DNA of 64,000 nucleotides from Oreohelix idahoensis (lineage: Eukaryota > Mollusca > Gastropoda > Stylommatophora > Oreohelicidae), in the NCBI GenBank assembly GCA_024509875.1, contig JAMPIV010019831.1, positions 372,001 to 436,000 on the forward strand. The letters are read 5' to 3'. Positions 1-11,107 of the stretch are shown here, piece after piece. The notes beneath the pieces are model-generated. The model saw only the letters and a program-made list of their open reading frames with translations, made no database searches and was not told where the DNA came from. Position numbers and translations under genes: made by a program. Each line of letters begins with the position of its first letter. The first letter of the stretch is position 1.

Positions 1-1821
1 TACATCTAGAAAGACTGCCACTGTTTTCTCTTTCCTCTTGAACCCTAGCTTTACATCATGTTCTAATCTTACAAGCTGGTCTACTGTACTTCTGTCTGCT
101 CTAAACCCTGACTGGTTTGGGCTATATAACTGGTTTTTTTCTAGGTAGAATTTAACTCTTTTATTCACAACAGTTTCCAGTATTTTACCTAGTTGTGATG
201 TTAAGGAGATAGGCCTATATGAACTTACATCATGGGCTTCCTTATTGGGTTTTAGAATGGGTACTATCATAGCTACTTTCCATGCTTTTGGTATCTTTCC
301 TAAGTTCCAGATTTTGTTATAAAGTGAAGTTATTATGTTTATAATTCTTTTGGGTACTTTCTTAAGGATTTCATAACTAAGTATATCTTGCCCTGAGGCA
401 GTATTAGATTTATCTTTTATTGCATTGGTTACTTCTTCCTCTGTTATATCAGCATCTAAATAGTTTGTTTCATCTATCTGGTCTGGTAGTTCTTTTAAAA
501 AATGTATCCTAAGTCTTTCTCTTCTCTCATTTTCTTCCTGTCCAAGGCTACTTTTTGCACTGACTTTATAGAAATACTCGACAAGGGCATTAGCTTTTTC
601 TTTATCTGTTTCTGCTCTCTTTGGTAGTTTGATTGTTGGCATTATTGTTTTCTTATTGTTCCCTTTGATTGCCATAAGCTTTTTCCATACTTCTCTAATT
701 TGAGTGCTAGGTTTAAGTGACTGACAAAACTCCTTCCAGTTAGTTTCTTTGGCTTTGAATATTATTCTGTTAGATTCATTCCTAATAAGTTTATACTTAT
801 CATAGTTTTCTTCTGTTCTGTTATTTCTATATTTTTGTAAGGCGCTTTTTCTTCTCTCATGAATTTCTGCACAGCTTTTATTCCACCAGGCAACTGGTTC
901 TTTATTCCATTGAGTTTCTCTTTTCTTATTAATGTTATTTATTGGTTTAAGGTGTTGTGGCATATTTTTATTTGGTATATACTTTATTGCTATTTTCAGA
1001 ATTTCATTGGTCAGTGTTTCTGCCCACAAGTCATTATCATCTGATTCCATGTCTTTATATTCCATCACCTCCAGCTCTGATTGGAAAGCTTCCCAGTTTG
1101 CTTTTTTATAGTTGAAGGTAGGTTTCTCTGGTTCTGGGTTTGGAATGACATTTTCATGCATGGTTATTACAATGGGCAGATGATCTGAGTTTGTGACTTG
1201 TAACACTTCCCAATTTACATTCGCTAGGTTGTTAGTTGCTATACTTATGTCTATTGCTGAGTTTGCCCTATTAGCTTGTGGATTAATTCTTGTTGCAGAT
1301 CCATCATTTAGTATTAGTAGTTCATTGTTTTCTATGAAGTCAAGTAGGCATTTTCCTGCATTATCTGCATGTTGTCCACCCCAAGCACAATGATGGGAAT
1401 TAAAATCGCCTACTATGATTGTTTTGGGGCCTAGTCTGGTGCTTATGGCTAGTATTTCTTCATCTTTAATTGTGCCATCTTTAGCATATACATTTAGAAT
1501 TGTTAGATTGTTTGGTTCAGCTGCTATAGTAACCTGGATACCTTCTATATTGGTTGTATTAAATACTTCCCAGTCTATGATTTTAAATTTTTCCCTAACT
1601 AATACTGCGACACCTCCTCCTCTACCTTCTTTCCTATCGTGTCTAAGTATCTTAAAGCCCTTACAACTATATCTATTATTTGGGTTTAAATGGGTCTCTT
1701 GAAGAGCATATATATCAGTGTTTCCTCCAGTCTCTGATAGTAGGGGTGTAAAAATTTTTTTAATACCCCTACAATTCCACTGGATAATTCTAAATCTTTC
1801 TAAATTGAATTTTAACATCAT
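1..1821 (-). CDS. A1 ORF2, endonuclease and start of reverse transcriptase (partial, runs off window)
   Basis: The frame starts at ATG 1821 and stays open for 607 codons to the window edge. Its length agrees exactly with A3 once a 16-base deletion in A3 is allowed for, so there is no net indel. The N-terminal ~225 residues are an APE-type endonuclease, with an IQWNCRG start motif, LQETHL, GDFNSHH and a terminal SDHLPI. This domain nicks genomic DNA to prime reverse transcription. The RT fingers (YRPISLTSQLGK) and the start of the palm (VFLDVARAYDE) follow near the edge; the catalytic FADD and RNase H would lie to the left. It is intact as far as seen, but ORF1 upstream is interrupted, so the copy cannot be functional as it stands. 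Confidence 0.9.
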   Translation of the reverse strand, partial: MMLKFNLERFRIIQWNCRGIKKIFTPLLSETGGNTDIYALQETHLNPNNRYSCKGFKILRHDRKEGRGGGVAVLVREKFKIIDWEVFNTTNIEGIQVTIAAEPNNLTILNVYAKDGTIKDEEILAISTRLGPKTIIVGDFNSHHCAWGGQHADNAGKCLLDFIENNELLILNDGSATRINPQANRANSAIDISIATNNLANVNWEVLQVTNSDHLPIVITMHENVIPNPEPEKPTFNYKKANWEAFQSELEVMEYKDMESDDNDLWAETLTNEILKIAIKYIPNKNMPQHLKPINNINKKRETQWNKEPVAWWNKSCAEIHERRKSALQKYRNNRTEENYDKYKLIRNESNRIIFKAKETNWKEFCQSLKPSTQIREVWKKLMAIKGNNKKTIMPTIKLPKRAETDKEKANALVEYFYKVSAKSSLGQEENERRERLRIHFLKELPDQIDETNYLDADITEEEVTNAIKDKSNTASGQDILSYEILKKVPKRIINIITSLYNKIWNLGKIPKAWKVAMIVPILKPNKEAHDVSSYRPISLTSQLGKILETVVNKRVKFYLEKNQLYSPNQSGFRADRSTVDQLVRLEHDVKLGFKRKEKTVAVFLDV

Positions 1822-1861
1822 CTAGTGTACCTTTTATTTTGGTTAACTTTAAAATTTGCTC

Positions 1862-3007
1862 TTATTCTGCATTTCCTGTACTTGTGGACCCACTATCCAT
1901 CAAGTTCTCAAGAAAAACCTTATTTAAACTTATCATTTTATTCCTAACTTTTTCCACTATGTATGGTAAAAGTGCCTCAACGTGACCTTTGATATTTTCT
2001 TCTAGGTTGACCACTTTCCTATTTTCATCCAATGCTACATTCCCTTCTCTCCCTATGTTAATCTCCTGTTTTTCACTTTCCATTCTTTTTAGTATTATTT
2101 CACTGTCTTCTTTTTGTTCAGACAGTTTGACTAGTATCATTTCATTTTCTTCTTTCAGTACAGTCAGTTTAGCTATATCCTGGGAAATTTGGTGCTGTAT
2201 GGCTTTCACTTCTTGAAGCACTGCCTCTGCACTTTTCAGTGCACTTGTGTCATCCGAGGATGTAGTTGAATCATCTGACTGTTTTTTTGGTACTCTTTTA
2301 TTACTTTCTAACTTGTTCTTACTTTCTTTTGCCATCTGTGACTTAAGCATTTTGACATCTTCTTGCACGCTCTTAATTTCTGTTATAACTTTATTGTTCG
2401 TATAAGTATCATTTTCTTTTAATTCTTTAATGACCGTTTTGAAAGGGGTTTGGGTTGTTATAGCTACCCTCAATGCTTTTTTGGTCTGCTGATATACTGG
2501 GCAGCCCTGGAATCTGGCGCTATGGCTTCCTTTGCAATTAATGCATTGTCTGTTTGCATTATCCTTTTTATAGTCAGTATCTGACTTTGCCTTTTCGCAA
2601 TGCGTGAAAGGGTGTGCCCCCGCACAAAACCTACATACTGCCTTCCCCCTGCAAGTGTGGCGCCCATGACCAAACTTCATGCAGTTGGAGCACTGCAACA
2701 CTGGGGGAATGAAGGCTTCTGTGTTTTTTGTGCTTTCCCAAATAGTACCGTCTTGGGGGGTTCCCTACCTTCTGTTGTTATCACTACCACTGGGGTAACG
2801 ATACTCCCTTTCACCATTATTCTGTCCACGTGTACCAGCTTTATGTCTGAGTTATGTTTTGCGAGGATGTTCATAACTTCCTCGCTTGAAAAGGTAGTGT
2901 TTATTCCTTTTAACACACATCTACTGGTCACTTTTGCTAGCTCTATCTTTACTTCTATGTCGTGTGCAAGAGTCACTGTTTTTGCTTCTACTTTGAGTTC
3001 CTCTATC
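1862..3007 (-). pseudogene. A1 ORF1 (gag-like RNA-binding protein), C-terminal part, frameshifted
   Basis: ORF1 of I-type LINEs coats the RNA. Here its distal part runs from 3007 to 1862 in two frames that change at about 2720-2735. There the coding strand has a run of six A, whereas a run of seven keeps the family frame. Three zinc knuckles follow: C-x2-C-x4-H-x4-C, C-x2-C-x3-H-x4-C and C-x2-C-x3-H-x6-C. After them comes a Lys/Glu-rich coiled-coil region ending in GSTSTGNAE just before the stop at 1862. ORF2 starts about 40 bases downstream. The first part of ORF1 is lost through 5' truncation and the C insertion; 20 codons of it survive at 7357-7414. Confidence 0.85.
2992..3007. repeat. Target-site duplication of LINE C, left copy
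   Basis: The 16 bases tttgagttcctctatc occur here and again at 7357-7372. They bracket LINE C exactly and belong to the ORF1 sequence of A1. In uninterrupted A3 the same site occurs once, near 58000. Confidence 0.92.
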
Positions 3008-3030
3008 TTTTTTTTTTTTTTTTTTTTTTT

Positions 3031-3631
3031 GGCTTCAGTATTGTTTATTCTGCTCATCCTATGATCAAACTGTGTCACTGTAACAAATAACATATAATTC
3101 AAACAATCAATCAATACCCTTTAGCTCCCCAAGGAGAATAGGCCTTCCACGAACACATGCTATGTTCGCCTGTTGCGTACCATCAGTTCAAGGTCTTTCC
3201 TTGTCATCCTCACCATTTTCATTTCCTTGAACACCTGATCGCCAGCGCAGTGTGGTAAACATTACACCAGCGCTGCTCCCTATGCTCCACTTAAAACTGG
3301 TACCACTCTCTTCAGAATGCACTTTAGAAGCACACCTCAACGCAATAGTACAATTAAAACCAAAGGATAGTTAAACCTTCCTAAAACGATTCACACTAAA
3401 GACGACTTGCACTACGTTCTTATTTATATAAACATTTATGTAAGGCAGTTACTTTTTTTTTTTAATGCCCCTTATGGGGTTCAAAATGAGGTCATAAAGA
3501 CTTTATTAGGTTTGGTGTGTTAAGGTGTGATCCCGACCCTGGTTAAGACCCGGCATACTCTAGAAATGATCCCTAGAAGTACGACACTTTGATTGATCTA
3601 TGTAAGGCAGTTACGCAGTCAAAAAAAGTTT
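3031..3631 (-). other. Probable 3'-transduced sequence carried by LINE C
   Basis: This lies between C's inner poly(A) (3632-3651) and its terminal poly(A) (3008-3030), inside the TSD pair. It therefore arrived with C. A canonical AATAAA (minus, 3049-3044) precedes the terminal poly(A) by about 13 bases. That is what read-through past the element's own signal to a downstream host signal would give. No coding sequence is seen. It contains a smaller retroposed insert at 3453-3598. Confidence 0.6.
3453..3598 (-). mobile_element. Short retroposed insert (SINE-like or processed fragment) with 16-bp TSD
   Basis: The repeat tatgtaaggcagttac stands at 3437-3452 and 3599-3614 and encloses 146 bases that end in a 12-base poly(A) on the minus strand. 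This is the signature of LINE-mobilised RNA. I do not recognise the source RNA: no convincing pol III boxes and no protein match are visible. The insert probably sat in the source locus of C before transduction. Confidence 0.7.
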
Positions 3632-3757
3632 CGTTTTTTTTTTTTTTTTTTCAATCTTTATTTGCATTTCATTTGAGTTTACAAAACACGTTCATTTTAC
3701 ATATTTTCATAAAGAAATTTCAGTGAAAAGACAATTACACAATGAACAGTTGTGTAG

Positions 3758-3856
<99 letters not shown>

Positions 3857-4184
3857 ATATATATTTATAAATATTTATATATATATATAAATATATTTAT
3901 ATATATTTATATATAAATATATTTATATATATATATAAATATTTATAAATATATATATAATAAAAATTCGCTTCCTTGCACCCATTCATTAACCAAAAAA
4001 AAACTCTTTCTTGCCCATTTAAAAGGGTTATACATTGTACATTTGTTTGTAATGATAGTAGTGATTAAAGGGAGAAGGGGAAAAGGGATAAAGGAACCAT
4101 ACTACCTTGTTCTTGAAATTATAATGCACACTCGATTTATAGTGATAACGAAAGGGGGGGGGGGGGGGGGGGGTTTTGGTGGTT

Positions 4185-4218
<34 letters not shown>

Positions 4219-5229
4219 TTTTTTTCACATTCCGTTGAAGTTGACAAAGACATATACATGGAAACATTGACAATAATAGTTTGAACATAAGCATAACAAC
4301 GAAAATACACTGTGCAGCTATAAAAATATATATATATATATTTTTAAAATTACTTCCACACCTTGCACACACTCATTTACACACTCTAGTACTCCCAGGT
4401 TACACATTTTACATTTTTGGTAATGGTAGTGTTGATTAAAAAGAGAAGGAAGAGAGAAAGAAAGAAAGAAAGAAAGAAAAAGACCTTGCACCCACTTATT
4501 GGAAATATAGAGCGTACTCTTTATTCTTTAGTGATAACGGGAAGGGGGGGGGGTAGGTTTTTTAAATAGTAATATTACAAACATCATGTGCATTATTAAA
4601 ATACAAGGTCAAATTGAAATACAGATGAAAGTCATATACACTCGTAGACACACACTTCTACCAAAAGTCTACTCTCATTAACATAACAATGAAACAACTA
4701 TCGTGTAATATTTACATTCATAGTCAAAACGTCAAGTCAAGTCAAGCCATGCTGTGCGATTCTCCCCCTGAATTTAAGAGCATTTGGAGTACAAAAACCG
4801 CTTCAAAAGCCCTCCCACGAACACACTCAGTGACCATCGGACAATGCAGACCTTGACACTTCAACGGCGTCCAGAAATGTGGTCAACATGACCTCCCGTA
4901 AATACAGGAGTAGTTTTATAAAAGGTCCTTTTTCTTCTTTTTTTTTTTTCCCCCCATTGTGGACAACCAGTCATTATATTGCTCCTCTCCACGGAAATCT
5001 TTAGTAAATTATTACTTTGTTTGTTTGTTTATTATTAGGCTTGTTTATTCGATTTCTCAAGATGAAATAGAGCAAAATTAAATTTGGCCTAAAAATGTTA
5101 AAGAATAGGATTGTCTCGGTTTGTAAAATATTCCCAATGGAAAATAAAATGCAATCGATCTCAAACACACACACACACATACACACTTGCCGCTATTTCA
5201 ACAACCGCTATTGACGACTTTCAATGCAA

Positions 5230-5283
<54 letters not shown>

Positions 5284-5989
5284 AGGAAAGGCAGAATGTT
5301 AGATGAGTCTGCGTGCTCGATTTTTAACCCTTTAACAATAAAGTTCGTGACTGTTCGGGTCCCCATAATTAAAACCGGTGTCGGAAACCGTTGGTCATAA
5401 ATGTTCAACGTGTCACTGCGTTCAGTACATTTAGAAACTGGCGCTAAAAGACCAGGGTCAGCATTTAAGTAATTTTTTTTTTTTTTTTTTTTTTCCCCGA
5501 CCGAAGACCACACGGTCTGCTGCTATGGGCAAAATTGTCCTATAAAAACTCTTACTTTTGAAGCATCGGTCTTAATCAAAATAATAATAATAAATAAATA
5601 CAAAATAAAATAGACTACACATGTACATATGCATTTAAAATGTAAACATAATAATGACAATAACAATAATAATAATGATAATAGATACATAGAAAATAAA
5701 ATAATAATAATTTAAAGGCAGGCTTTTCTTTGCGGACATGAAAAAGGGGAGGATGAAAGATGTACTTAAGATAAAAATACTTGGTGATGGAGTCCCTCAC
5801 CTCTAACGTTGTGTGTGTAGGGGAGGAGGAGGGAGGATGAGGATATGTGTTAAAGGGAGTGGGGAAGGTAGGAAAAAAAAAAAAAAAAAAAAGGTGGTGG
5901 AAAAAAACACGTAGTTGGCAGTGAGGTTGGGGGTGGGGGAGGGGAGAGGTTATAGGAAAGTGACCTTCGTATAAACTAAAAGCTTGGAT
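3632..5989 (-). repeat. C 3' untranslated region with tandem 3'-end units and simple repeats
   Basis: No gene is visible here. Two related units of roughly 370-390 bases can be followed (about 3640-4205 and 4206-4560). Each has, on the plus strand, a T-run, a T-rich conserved stretch, a ccttgcac block, a ggtta-acatt block, a gtgataacg block and a G-run. Simple sequence includes an (AT)n tract at 3787-3842 in an AT-only region to about 3960, 20 G at 4154-4173, 30 T at 4187-4216, a (GAAA) stretch near 4460, a (GA)n tract at 5231-5281, and T- or A-runs near 5470 and 5874. An AATAAA lies just before the T-run at 3632-3651 (minus strand), so this T-run is probably the element's own poly(A). Confidence 0.6.
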
Positions 5990-7356
5990 TTAAGGTACAG
6001 GTACAGGTAGCAGGGGATAGTTGACAGGTTTTAAAATAAGCGTCACTCGCTGGAGGAACAAATTTAGGAGAAAAGCTGGGCGGATAATTTTGTACTCAAA
6101 TACTGATTGAACGCGACATTTCCAAATTATAGAACGATATTCCGAGAGTAAAAGAATTAAATAAAAATGGATGTCTGGTAGTGTCTTGGGAATTGAATTA
6201 AGCATAATCGCTTTGAAAATGTCTGTTTTTTTTTCGTATGTGTGTCCAGTATGTCCTTTAAGATTCTCTGTGCTGGTATAATTGTGCTACATTTATAGAA
6301 AATGTGTTCCTCACTTTCTTGTACATTTGCCTGGCACATCTTGCATCGTGATTTTCGTTTTAATCTGTGTGCTGCTCTTTCTGTGGTTGGTGTCATGTTA
6401 TATAAAAGTCGATATGTGACTTCTCTGGCTTTTGGAGCAATGCTTTTGTTGTGAAGATCGGTGAAAATCTCAGTGTAATCTGTTATAAAGTAATTGTAAC
6501 CTCTTTTAATTCTTAGGTGTAAAGGTGGTGCTTGTAACCTGACTAAGTGTTTGTAAATGTTGTTTGTTTTCTGGTTAATTAAAATTCCGTGTCCTCTGAT
6601 GGCTTGTATGCATGTCCTGTAAAAGTGTGGTAGTGTGCCGTAATGGTGTGGGACATTGTTCTTCAGTGGTTTCAGTCTAGCAAGTCTAAGCCCTACGTAG
6701 TAATGGGCTAATGTGTGTCGTTCTAGGTCTCTTATTATATTTCCTACATGTCTGATTCGAAGTGCCTTTATTTTTGTGCCTATATCCTGGAGGGCAACTC
6801 CCCCGAATCTTTTCTCTTGCATGAGTGTTTGATGTTTAATGCTAAATAAAGTGTGCCCAAAAACAAAACGCCTAATCTCTTTGTTTATCTCTGTCACCGT
6901 ATGTTGTGGAGGGTCAAAGACTGTAGCAATGTAAATTATTTTTGGAATAATAAAACAGTTCACTATAGCACTTCTGGAAAAAATGGTTGTATTTTTGTAT
7001 TTGTAGCGGTGAAGTGTGTCTGTGGTATATGTGACTAAGTTCTGCCATGTGACTTTGTGTGTGCGGTTCGGGTGAGATGGGAAGTATATACCGTACAGTT
7101 TCATGTTTGTTGTTGACGTTAAATCAAAGGGGAAATCTGCTTTGTTTTTCCATCTGCCTATACCCATAATTGTAGACTTTTGGACGTTTAATTTTGACCC
7201 ACTACCTTTACCAAAAAGCGTGAAAGTGTCTAGAATATTTTGTATAGACCTATCATTGGGGGGAAAGAAGGTGGTGGTATCGTCTGCGTAGGCAAGCAAC
7301 TTTTGTTCCCCTTTACCTTGAATAAAAGTGCCTCTGATGTTACTGTCTTGTCTAAT
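5990..7356 (-). pseudogene. C ORF2, distal RT and C-terminal domain, 5'-truncated with one frameshift
   Basis: The frame opens at 7356 with no start codon of its own; the upstream codons belong to A1. The catalytic AYADD of RT motif C lies about 20 codons in. The thumb and connection region follow, then the C-terminal motif C-x2-C-x7-H-x4-C (KMCQANVQESEEHIFYKC), which is typical of L1/Tx1-type ORF2 ends. At about 6160-6205 the frame shifts, and the protein's last part (LLSEYRSIIWKCR, matching LLAEYRYLVWTCR in D) continues in another frame to the stop at 5990. Endonuclease and most of RT are absent, so this is a dead copy. Confidence 0.85.
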
Positions 7357-7372
7357 TTTGAGTTCCTCTATC
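7357..7372. repeat. Target-site duplication of LINE C, right copy
   Basis: Exact repeat of 2992-3007. Together the two mark the ends of C, and their length (16 bp) is usual for LINE target-primed insertion. Confidence 0.92.
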
Positions 7373-7402
7373 ATCTCTTTTATTCTGTCACTCTGATTTG
7401 GG

Positions 7403-7414
7403 ATAATTATTATG
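7403..7414. repeat. Shared target-site duplication, copy 1 (left of B1)
   Basis: The sequence ataattattatg occurs here, at 13764-13775 and (11 of 12 bases) at 16707-16717. In intact A3 the site occurs once, in ORF1 near 57955. Three copies separate A1 from B1, B1 from A2, and A2 from A1. Confidence 0.88.
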
Positions 7415-7752
7415 TTTTTTTTTTTTTTAATTAATGTGTTTGCTACTTCATTTTGTAGCACGCCCCTTTCAACCATCTACCATGTACATGGATTTGTTGG
7501 TTATATCAGGACATGTTTCTTTTATTGTAATATGTTTTTGTTTGTATTTGTTTTATATTATATTATCTCTAGTCGGTATTTTTCCTTTTGTAGTTATAGT
7601 TCAACATGGTTTTTAAAAAAGTTCCAATATATGCTATTTTCTAAGTTAGTATGTTTTTGATTTTTACTGGATGGTTTATTTGGTTAATCTGTGTGTTTCT
7701 GGGGCGAGTCTTTCACCAGTTTGGACTACTGGTTCAATTCCTTATTTGATTT
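7415..7752 (-). other. B1 3' untranslated region and poly(A)
   Basis: These 324 non-coding bases follow the ORF2 stop and end in 14 A. Part of the same sequence recurs in B2 (51109-51500), including the catgtacatgg-like block near the tail, which confirms the 3' end of the family. Confidence 0.8.
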
Positions 7753-10700
7753 TTATATGTTAGCTTTAGTTTTTGTAATATAGTGTTTTATTAACTTTTG
7801 CATTTCTGAAGGGCTATTTGTGCCTATGAGATTTTCTACACTCATTTCTACCTTGTGGTTACTACAGTATGTCTTAATGTTTTGCCTCTGTTGGTCATAT
7901 TTTTTGCAGTCCACTAGAAAGTGCCTAATTGTGTTTGGTTCTTGACACTCTTCACATGTGGGTTCCTCAATCATGAAATATCCAGTTCCCAGCTTGAGTC
8001 TCAGCAATTTTTTATTAATTGGTATTTTTAGTTCATCTTTTATTTGACATTTTTTGCTTGGTTTTTTAAGGATTTTATATGAGTGTCTTGCTTTTTTACT
8101 TAGGTCCCATGCTGTTATCCATTCTTTAGTTATTTTTTGAGCAATTAAGCTCTTAATTTCAAACTTCCCTAAGCCTACTTCAATTTGGTTATGGCTAGTT
8201 CTCCCCCCTTTGGCTTCTTTGTCTGCTAGCTCATTTCCTGCTATCCCCACATGTGATGGTATCCATGTTAGTGTTGCACTGCATCCTATATTTTGTAGAT
8301 ATGTATTAACCTGTAGTATTTCCTCTATAATGTCTGGCCTGCTGCCTTCTGTTCTGTTTCTGATTGCTAGTACTGATGATAGGGAATCTGTGAGAATGGT
8401 TACTTTTTTTGGTGGATTTTCTGCAGCTATTTCTAAAGCTTTTAGGATTGCCACTAATTCTGCTGTAAAGATAGATGTATTACTTGTTACTTTGTATCTT
8501 TTATAAATTTTTAATTTTGGTATTGCTATTCCTGCTCCTAATTGTCCTTCTTCATCTTTGGACCCATCTGTATATATAGTTAGGCTATTATTTGTATACC
8601 GTTCTATGTACTCTAGTGTTTTACTTTTTGCTGAGATTATGTCGTTAGATTTATTTATGATCTTTGATAAGTGGGAGTCAGTTTCTGGCACTTTTAATTC
8701 CCATGGTGGGATCTTTGCTTTATACAGAGCACTACTGTTTATCGCATTAAACAGGTCTGGGTATTGATCCACTTCATCCATTGTTTTCCACCCTGACGGG
8801 TATCTATTATGGTTTAATGGAATGTGGCCTATGTACTGGTTACCCCTATCAAAGGTTTTATGTGCCGGGTGAGTTGGATCTTTTGCCACTCTTGCCCAGT
8901 AGCTGAATCTCAGTTCTTTTCTCCTTAGCTCCAGGGGTATAATGCCTAGCGCTACTTCTAGTGCTTCTGCTGATGTTCCCTTTGAGGCACCTGCTATTAT
9001 TGACAGTGCCTGGTTTTGGACTGTGTCTAGTTTCTTCTTATTGCTTGGGGCGGCTGATGCATAGACAACACTGGCATAGTCAAGTTTGCCTCTAATAAAT
9101 GATTTATAGAATGTTAACATTGTCTTATTGCAGGCGCCCCAACCACTTCCTTTCATATATCTTAGCATATTAATAAGTCCTCTACTGCTTTGCACTAAAA
9201 GGTCTATGTGTTTGTTCCAGTTTAGTTGCTGGTCTAGTACCATGCCAAGAAATCTAGTTGATTTTGCTGTGCATACTTTTTGCTTATTAATGCTTATGTC
9301 AATTATATTGTTTTTAATTACACGCCCTCTACTGAAAATCATTCCTATGGTTTTTTTAACGTTTAGATTAAATCCCCACTTGTTCATCCAGTCAGATACT
9401 TTATCTATTTGTTTTTGTACTGTTTTATAGAGGAATGGGAGATTTCTTCCCGTTCTCCATATCGCAGCATCATCTGCAAACTGAGATAGGTTGTTTTTTA
9501 AGTCCTTAAACTCGTCGCCTAGGTCGTTGACCATAATCGTAAAAATTGATGGTGATATTACTGATCCCTGGGGAATTCCATTCTGTTGCTCATATACCTC
9601 AGATCTATCATTGTTTATTTGTACCATGAAGTATCTATCCTGCAGGAAGTTTTCTAGGTAATTGTAGGTTCTGCCTACTATACCTAGTTTCCTGATTTTA
9701 TGTAGTGCACCCTCCCTCCAACACTCATCATATGCTCTTGCTACATCAAGGAATATAGCTACTGTCTTTTCATTCCTTTTGAAGCCTGTTTTAACATCAT
9801 GTTCCAGCCTCAGCAGTTGCTCTATTGTACTATGTTGGCTTCTAAAGCCTGCCTGGGTTGGACTGTACAAATTATGCTTTTCGAGATGAAATTTTAGTCT
9901 GCTGTTGACTATTGTTTCTAGAATTTTTCCTAGATGTGATGTTAACGATATTGGCCTGTATGAGCTGACATCATGTGCTTCCTTATCTGGCTTTAGTATG
10001 GGGATGACTACTGCTGTCTTCCATGAACATGGTATTTTTCCCGTGTGCCAGATTTTGTTGTAGAGGGATGCAATCACTCTTAGAGTTGTATTTGGTACCT
10101 TTTTGAGGATTTCATAGCTCAGAATGTCTTCCCCAGAGGTAGTATTGGTTTTTTCTGCTAAAGCTCTTTCTATTTCATCTACTGTAATATCTGCATTTAA
10201 ATACTTAGCATCCTGTGTGGTTTCCATATTTTCTTCTTTTAATTTTTCTAGCAGTGTTTTTCGTCTATTTATTTCTGCCTTATCTAGACTGTCTATTGAA
10301 CTAACCTGATAAAAGTATTTAGCTAGTATGTTGGCTTTTTCTCTATCTGTTTCAGCTCTCTCTGGTATTTTAATTGTTGGGATTTTAAATTTCTTGCTGT
10401 TTCCTCCTTTAATTGCTTTTAGTTTTCTCCAAACTGTAGTTATTTGGGACCTATGGTTTAATGTTTGACAAAATTTTCTCCAACTCTTTTCTTTAGCTCT
10501 GAATATTATTTTATTTGTTTCATTTCTTATTTTTTTATAGTTTGTGTAATTCTCTTCAGTTTTGGCTTTTCTATACTTTGTAAGGGCCCTCTCCCTCAAT
10601 TTCAGTTGTTCTGAACATCTGTCTGTCCACCATGGTACTGGATTTTTATCTTTGTTTCTTTTCCTATTTTTACCTTTTTGTGTTGGTTTTAAGTGCTCAG

Positions 10701-11107
10701 GCATATTCCTGTTTGGTATATATTTTATTGCTATTTTTAAAATCTCATTTGTTAGTTTTTCTGCAAATATATCTATACTGTTAGATTCAATTTGTTCTAT
10801 GCTTAGTTTACCTAGCTCTAATTGGAAGGACTCCCAATTTGCCTTTTTTAGGTTGAATGTGGGTTTCGAGCTTTTTGGACTAGTTCTATATTTGTCGTTT
10901 AGGTTTATTTCTATGGGTAAGTGGTCTGAGCTGGAGTCATTCAGTACTTCCCATTTAGTAGAGGCTAGGTTTGGTGTTATAATACTTATGTCTATTGCTG
11001 TATCTCCTCCACTGTTGCATGGGTTAACCCTTGTCACTGAGCCATCATTTAGTATGATTAGCTCAGCACTTTCAATGTAGTCCAACAGTCTTTTTCCTGC
11101 TGGATCA
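7753..11107 (-). CDS. B1 ORF2 C-terminal portion: reverse transcriptase and RNase H
   Basis: About 1118 codons are open in one frame. They begin at the inversion junction inside the endonuclease domain, with no start of its own, and run to the stop at 7753. The endonuclease end (SSDHLPIEI) is present. RT motifs include YRPISLTSHLGK, FLDVARAYDE and the catalytic FADD. RNase H shows TDGSKDEEG, TAELVAILKALE, TDSLSSV and HVGIAGNELADKEAK, the usual D-E-D-D set. A C-x2-C-x7-H-x4-C motif (CEECQEPNTIRHFLVDC) lies near the end. With the 147 codons on the other strand the protein would be about 1270 residues, the same as family A. The inversion separates the halves, so the copy is inactive despite clean reading frames. 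Confidence 0.92.

Larger units (their letters stand above)
3008..7356 (-). mobile_element. LINE C (L1/Tx1-like), 5'-truncated, inserted in A1
   Basis: C lies on the minus strand, starts abruptly inside the RT domain at 7356 and ends in a 23-base poly(A) (T-run 3008-3030). It has a 16-bp TSD. It carries the last part of ORF2 (7356-5990) and then nearly 3 kb of non-coding sequence. That sequence contains a duplicated 3' UTR (about 3632-4560) and about 0.6 kb beyond an inner poly(A) that looks like 3'-transduced DNA. The protein resembles D in this window but is clearly a different family. The L1/Tx1 assignment comes from the RT style and the C-terminal zinc motif. Confidence 0.85.

Noticed and set aside
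4154..4216. Run of 20 G followed by 30 T as a possible functional structure
   Set aside because: Long homopolymers are error-prone in sequencing and assembly. The run belongs to the repeated 3' UTR units and gives no specific evidence of function.
7731..7741. ggttcaattcc, a perfect pol III box B
   Set aside because: It lies in the B1 3' UTR on the opposite strand, is altered in B2, and has no box A at a suitable distance.
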